Below, piece after piece: positions 14,205 to 16,627 of a DNA stretch of 16,627 nt. A program made the position numbers and the translations under genes. How positions within the stretch are numbered: position 1 is the first letter of the stretch; each line of letters opens with the position of its first letter. Below the pieces are notes generated by a model. The model was given only the letters and a program-made list of their open reading frames with translations. It was not told where the DNA came from and ran no database searches. The DNA is from an uncultured Clostridia bacterium (GTDB lineage: Bacteria > Bacillota > Clostridia > TANB77 > CAG-508): positions 1 to 16,627 of the forward strand of contig CAKOWZ010000026.1 of assembly GCA_934129745.1 (NCBI GenBank), read 5' to 3'.

Positions 14205-15197
14205 TTATAAATTTGACAAAGGATTTCTTTCCACAGCATTACGAACTTGTTCATTAGCAACATGAGTATATATCTCAGTAGTAGAAATACTTTCATGGCC
14301 TAACAGTTCCTGCAAAGCTCTAATATCAACATTACCATATTGATACATTAAAGTAGCTGCTGTATGGCGTAATTTATGTACAGAATATTTGTTTGTATCT
14401 AATCCAGCTCTTTGTAATTCTTGTTTAACAATGTATTGAACAGTCCTATTACTAATACGTTCTTTACGTTCACTTAAAAATAATGCATCACGAGAATCAG
14501 TTTTAACACTGTCATGTGGACGAACAGATAAATAACTATTAATTGCATTCATACAAGCTTTATTTAAGTATATAGTACGTTCTTTATTTCCTTTACCAAT
14601 AACAGTCATTTTACAGTCAGCAAAATTGATATCTTTCATATTTATTCCAACTAGTTCTGAAAGACGCATACCGCAATTTAAAAACAAAGTTATAATTGCA
14701 TAATCACGTTCCTTATTTCTATCATCAACATTAGTTGCAGCTTCTAAAAGTTTTTTACTATCATCTAAAGATAAGTATTTTGGAACACGTTTATCTTGTT
14801 TAGGAGTTTCTAAGTTTTGAGCAGGATTTTTCTCAATTAATCCTGCTTTGTTTGAAAGATAATTGAAAAAAACACGAATACTAGCTGTTTTTCTAGCTCG
14901 AGTAGCAGATTTACTTTGAAAATTGTTTTTTAGATAAAATAGATAAGAATGAATATCTTCAAGTTTGATTTTTGCAACTGTATCTATACTCATATTATGT
15001 ATATCAATTTCTTTTATATTATCCCCTTCAGGTTTAGCTATCTTAAAATGCACGAGAATGAATTTTAAAAAGTTATTTAAATCATAGTTATATTCTTTTA
15101 TTGTGTTAGGAGATTTATTTAAAATAGTGGCTGTATAATCCAAAAATGAATTAAGAAAACTTGGATTACCTTCGGTGTTTATTGTTACTTTATTCAT
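14205..15197 (-). CDS. Xer-like tyrosine recombinase/integrase
   Basis: A 330-residue site-specific recombinase. The N-terminal SAM-like core-binding domain (about 12-125) is followed by the catalytic domain. The active site is complete: Arg178 (GMRLSEL), Lys202 (GKGNKERT), His274-x-x-Arg277 (HKLRH), His301 (LLGHESI) and the nucleophile Tyr310 (TEIYTHV). Size and motifs resemble XerC/XerD and phage-type Xer relatives; no excisionase or integrated element is visible. ATG 15197 is used because AGGAAA lies 7 bases upstream; a reading from 15257 would translate the palindromic repeat and is rejected. The gene is bracketed by repeat units 1 and 2, with unit 2 in its 5' leader. Its promoter is at 15269-15297. 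Confidence 0.92.
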   Translation of the reverse strand: MNKVTINTEGNPSFLNSFLDYTATILNKSPNTIKEYNYDLNNFLKFILVHFKIAKPEGDNIKEIDIHNMSIDTVAKIKLEDIHSYLFYLKNNFQSKSATRARKTASIRVFFNYLSNKAGLIEKNPAQNLETPKQDKRVPKYLSLDDSKKLLEAATNVDDRNKERDYAIITLFLNCGMRLSELVGINMKDINFADCKMTVIGKGNKERTIYLNKACMNAINSYLSVRPHDSVKTDSRDALFLSERKERISNRTVQYIVKQELQRAGLDTNKYSVHKLRHTAATLMYQYGNVDIRALQELLGHESISTTEIYTHVANEQVRNAVERNPLSNL

Positions 15198-15225
15198 TTG
15201 TTTGTTTCCTTTCTGTGTACAGTGT

Positions 15226-15255
15226 GTGCAATTTTGGACGCATCCCCAATTGCAC
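15226..15255 (-). repeat. 30-bp REP-like palindromic repeat, unit 2
   Basis: Nearly identical to unit 1 (differences at two positions, one in the central decamer) and in the same orientation. It lies in the 5' leader of the recombinase mRNA, between promoter 15269-15297 and the ribosome binding site at 15205, where it would fold as a hairpin. Confidence 0.85.
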
Positions 15256-15268
15256 ATTTCTATTTTTT

Positions 15269-15297
15269 ATTTTATATTTATAAAAAAATAATGTCAA
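15269..15297 (-). promoter_or_regulatory. Sigma-A promoter of the recombinase
   Basis: A perfect TTGACA (15292-15297), a 17-base spacer and TAAAAT (15269-15274) on the minus strand; start near 15262, 65 nt before ATG 15197. Confidence 0.75.
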
Positions 15298-15359
15298 TAT
15301 ATGTATTTAAAATTATTGTTAATGAAAACATTAGAGATATCATCACTAAGTATTCAAAA

Positions 15360-15412
15360 GCACAAAAAACACCCTGTAAATGATTTTACACATTAACAGG
15401 GTATTTTTGTGC
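15360..15412. terminator. Strong bidirectional terminator
   Basis: Long arms (gcacaaaaaa and accctgt on the left, acagggt and tttttgtgc on the right) with one bulge, and a nested perfect hairpin tgtaaa/tttaca in the centre. It lies 20 bases after the stop at 15432 and ahead of the recombinase promoter, so it ends the dpaB unit. Confidence 0.9.
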
Positions 15413-15431
15413 AAAAAATTTTCATACTGAA

Positions 15432-15695
15432 TTACAGATATGAAAATTCTTTGTGTAAGTGAGTTTCTTCCAACATTTTGTTTCGCATAAAGACATATGC
15501 TTTATAGGCATTATCTTTATTCACAATCGTGGAAGTGAGAATCTCCGCCATTTGAAATCGGAGCTCTGTAGCTCTCTCATCTTGGTCATAAAATCTTTTT
15601 CTCGTAGGGCAGCCTACCCGAAGTTTGCAATTAGTGCAAGTTGGTGTTTCTGCGCAAGTCATCATTAATTCTAGATTTAAAGGTCTGAATTCCAT
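15432..15695 (-). CDS. Small four-cysteine protein of unknown function (87 aa)
   Basis: Residues 14-29 hold four cysteines spaced C-x5-C-x2-C-x5-C (C14, C20, C23, C29), which could bind zinc or an iron-sulfur cluster. The rest is a long helical region (RATELRFQMAEILTSTI, AYKAYVFMRNKMLEE). The family is not recognised. AAAGGTGGT precedes ATG 15695. It is 58 bases after dpaB and may be cotranscribed, but its higher G+C (24 of 60 bases in one line) resembles the unit at 6055-6651 more than dpaB. A strong terminator follows. Confidence 0.7.
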   Translation of the reverse strand: MEFRPLNLELMMTCAETPTCTNCKLRVGCPTRKRFYDQDERATELRFQMAEILTSTIVNKDNAYKAYVFMRNKMLEETHLHKEFSYL

Positions 15696-15753
15696 TAAAT
15701 GACCACCTTTCTAAATTTTAATAAAACTCATTTTCACTAAAATATCAAGACTT

Positions 15754-16332
15754 TTACAATATAATTGGTTGAATTTGCTCATATTCTAAAGCTTTTTCCA
15801 ATGTATCAACAATCATTTTAGGATCAAATACCAAAGAAGTTGGCTTTGTAATTGGATTATCTTGCCTGAATGGAACAAAATAATAATTTCTCCTATTTAA
15901 TAATTTTCCTATATTTTCCGCACTTCCTGATAATGCATCATTAGTTGATATTGCAATAACTACAGGTCTTTGATTACGCAAATGTGATTTAGCTGCCATT
16001 GTAACAGGAGTATCTGTAATTCCATTTGCCAGCTTTGCTATTGTATTTCCTGAGCAAGGTGCAATCAACATAATGTCAGTCATCTTTTTAGGGCCGATAG
16101 GCTCTGCTTCTTGTATGGTGTGAATTATTTCTTTATTAGTTATTTGTTTTATTTTATCAATATGTTCAGAAGCAGGCCCAAATTTTGTATCTAATTTATA
16201 GCTATTGTATGACATTATAGGTATAATTTCAGCTCCTAATTTTGCCAAATTTTCCATTTGTTCTAATGTTTTGGCAAATGTACAAAATGAACCTGTAAAA
16301 GCAAATCCTATTTTTATGTTTTTTAAACTCAA
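15754..16332 (-). CDS. dpaB: Dipicolinate synthase subunit B
   Basis: A 192-residue flavoprotein-fold protein. With DpaA it makes dipicolinic acid from dihydrodipicolinate in the mother cell during sporulation (SpoVFB in Bacillus). It shows the family's IGFAFTGSFCTF opening, the MLIAPCSGNTIAKLANGITD core and AAKSHLRNQRPVVIAIST, followed by DALSGSAENIGKLLNRRNYY and VPFRQDNPITKP. Length and motifs are complete. The start is TTG 16332 with an AAAGGAGG site at 16341-16348 and an 8-base spacer. In most spore formers dpaA lies directly upstream; here that position is taken by repeats and a group II intron end. A 10-bp AT hairpin (16361-16370 with 16382-16391) lies in the leader. Confidence 0.93.
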   Translation of the reverse strand: MSLKNIKIGFAFTGSFCTFAKTLEQMENLAKLGAEIIPIMSYNSYKLDTKFGPASEHIDKIKQITNKEIIHTIQEAEPIGPKKMTDIMLIAPCSGNTIAKLANGITDTPVTMAAKSHLRNQRPVVIAISTNDALSGSAENIGKLLNRRNYYFVPFRQDNPITKPTSLVFDPKMIVDTLEKALEYEQIQPIIL

Positions 16333-16455
16333 ATTTAATTCCTCCTTTCAAAGAATTCATTTTAAAGATACACTTTAGAAATATCTTTAAAAAATGCACC
16401 GTTAAAAACAGTGTTTAATATTGATGTGAAAATAAATATATTTAAACCACATTAA

Positions 16456-16482
16456 TATCTTATGAGGTTATGTAAATTTTGT
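16456..16482 (-). promoter_or_regulatory. Possible sigma-K-type promoter before dpaB
   Basis: CATAAGATA (16456-16464) fits the CATAnnnTA form of the -10, and ACA (16480-16482) lies 15 bases upstream as a -35. dpaA-dpaB is sigma-K controlled in Bacillus. The -35 falls in the edge of a repeat unit, and the leader would be about 115 nt, so this is tentative. Confidence 0.35.
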
Positions 16483-16543
16483 GCAATTGGGGACGAGTCC
16501 TTATTGCACGCATCGGGCAATTTGGACGTGTCCCCAATTGCAC
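16481..16543. repeat. Inverted pair of REP-like palindromic repeats
   Basis: Two units of the same family as at 14171 and 15226 lie head to head: 16481-16509 and 16516-16543, with 6 bases between. Each is itself an imperfect palindrome around GGAC-N2-GTCC, and together they make a large palindrome with GTGCAATTGGGGAC at both ends. This is the doublet layout typical of REP/BIME elements. Confidence 0.85.
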
Positions 16544-16552
16544 AATTTCGCA

Positions 16553-16627
16553 ATCGAGTAGGAGAAATATCATTAATTGATATTTCGTCCTCTCACACCA
16601 CCGTGCGTACCGTTCGGTACACGGCGG
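16553..16627 (-). mobile_element. 3' end of a group II intron (domains V and VI), cut by the window edge
   Basis: On the minus strand, domain V is visible: an 8-bp lower stem (16620-16627 with 16598-16605), a 2-base CG bulge (16606-16607), a 4-bp upper stem (16608-16611 with 16616-16619) and a 4-base loop. The triad position reads CGC, as in class IIC introns, rather than AGC. Domain VI follows: a 9-bp stem (16564-16572 with 16578-16586) extended by GGA/TCC. The 3' boundary near 16553 is approximate. The body and any reverse transcriptase gene lie beyond the window. Confidence 0.8.

Noticed and set aside
15198..15257. N-terminal extension of the recombinase to 15257
   Set aside because: Those 20 codons are the translated palindromic repeat and would precede the real ribosome binding site at 15205-15210.
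1..16627. CRISPR array, tRNA or rRNA genes
   Set aside because: No regularly spaced direct repeats, cloverleaf or ribosomal signature was seen; the only dispersed repeats are the four palindromic units at the right end.

Overview
The window is very AT-rich (two sampled 60-base lines in ordinary genes give about 23% G+C, but 40-45% in a few small genes). It has strong AGGAGG-type ribosome binding sites, canonical sigma-A promoters, frequent GTG/TTG starts and a dipicolinate synthase subunit gene. This points to a low-GC, endospore-forming Firmicute, most likely an uncultured gut-type Clostridia. Every gene I accept lies on the minus strand, so transcription runs right to left.

Left part (1-3430): a LysR-type regulator (2133-2990) is followed by an alpha/beta hydrolase gene split by one frameshift (1248-2014), an SGNH esterase (576-1208) and a 61-residue orphan protein (179-364). 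The hydrolase/esterase unit and the orphan each have the same promoter cassette: two dyads centred near -64 and -42 before a consensus sigma-A promoter. This is the textbook layout of LysR-regulator control, so the left part looks like a small local regulon.

Middle (3431-10085): two operons of small-molecule enzymes. One carries an NTF2-like protein, an SDR oxidoreductase, a histidine phosphatase and a ChbG/YdjC-type carbohydrate deacetylase. The other carries a YgjV-like membrane protein, a small membrane protein, an S51 peptidase, a second SDR, an RBBP9/YdeN-like hydrolase and a membrane-anchored protein of unknown function. Between them sits a GC-richer two-gene unit (6055-6651) with its own strong promoter, a dyad near the start of transcription and a 17-bp perfect terminator stem, which looks imported.

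Right-middle (10164-13250): a tightly coupled transcription unit of a RhuM-Fic/Doc fusion, a 28-codon overlapping small gene, a 149-residue charged protein and a GH10-type glycoside hydrolase with no signal peptide and a charged tail. I know of no described system with this composition, and it is the most likely place for something new.

Right end (13458-16627): a YrdC/TsaC-domain protein, a Xer-like tyrosine recombinase bracketed by two nearly identical 30-bp palindromic repeats, a small four-cysteine protein, and dpaB (spoVFB). Upstream of dpaB lie an inverted pair of the same repeats and then the 3' end (domains V and VI) of a group II intron that runs off the window. The usual partner dpaA is not present where it would be expected.
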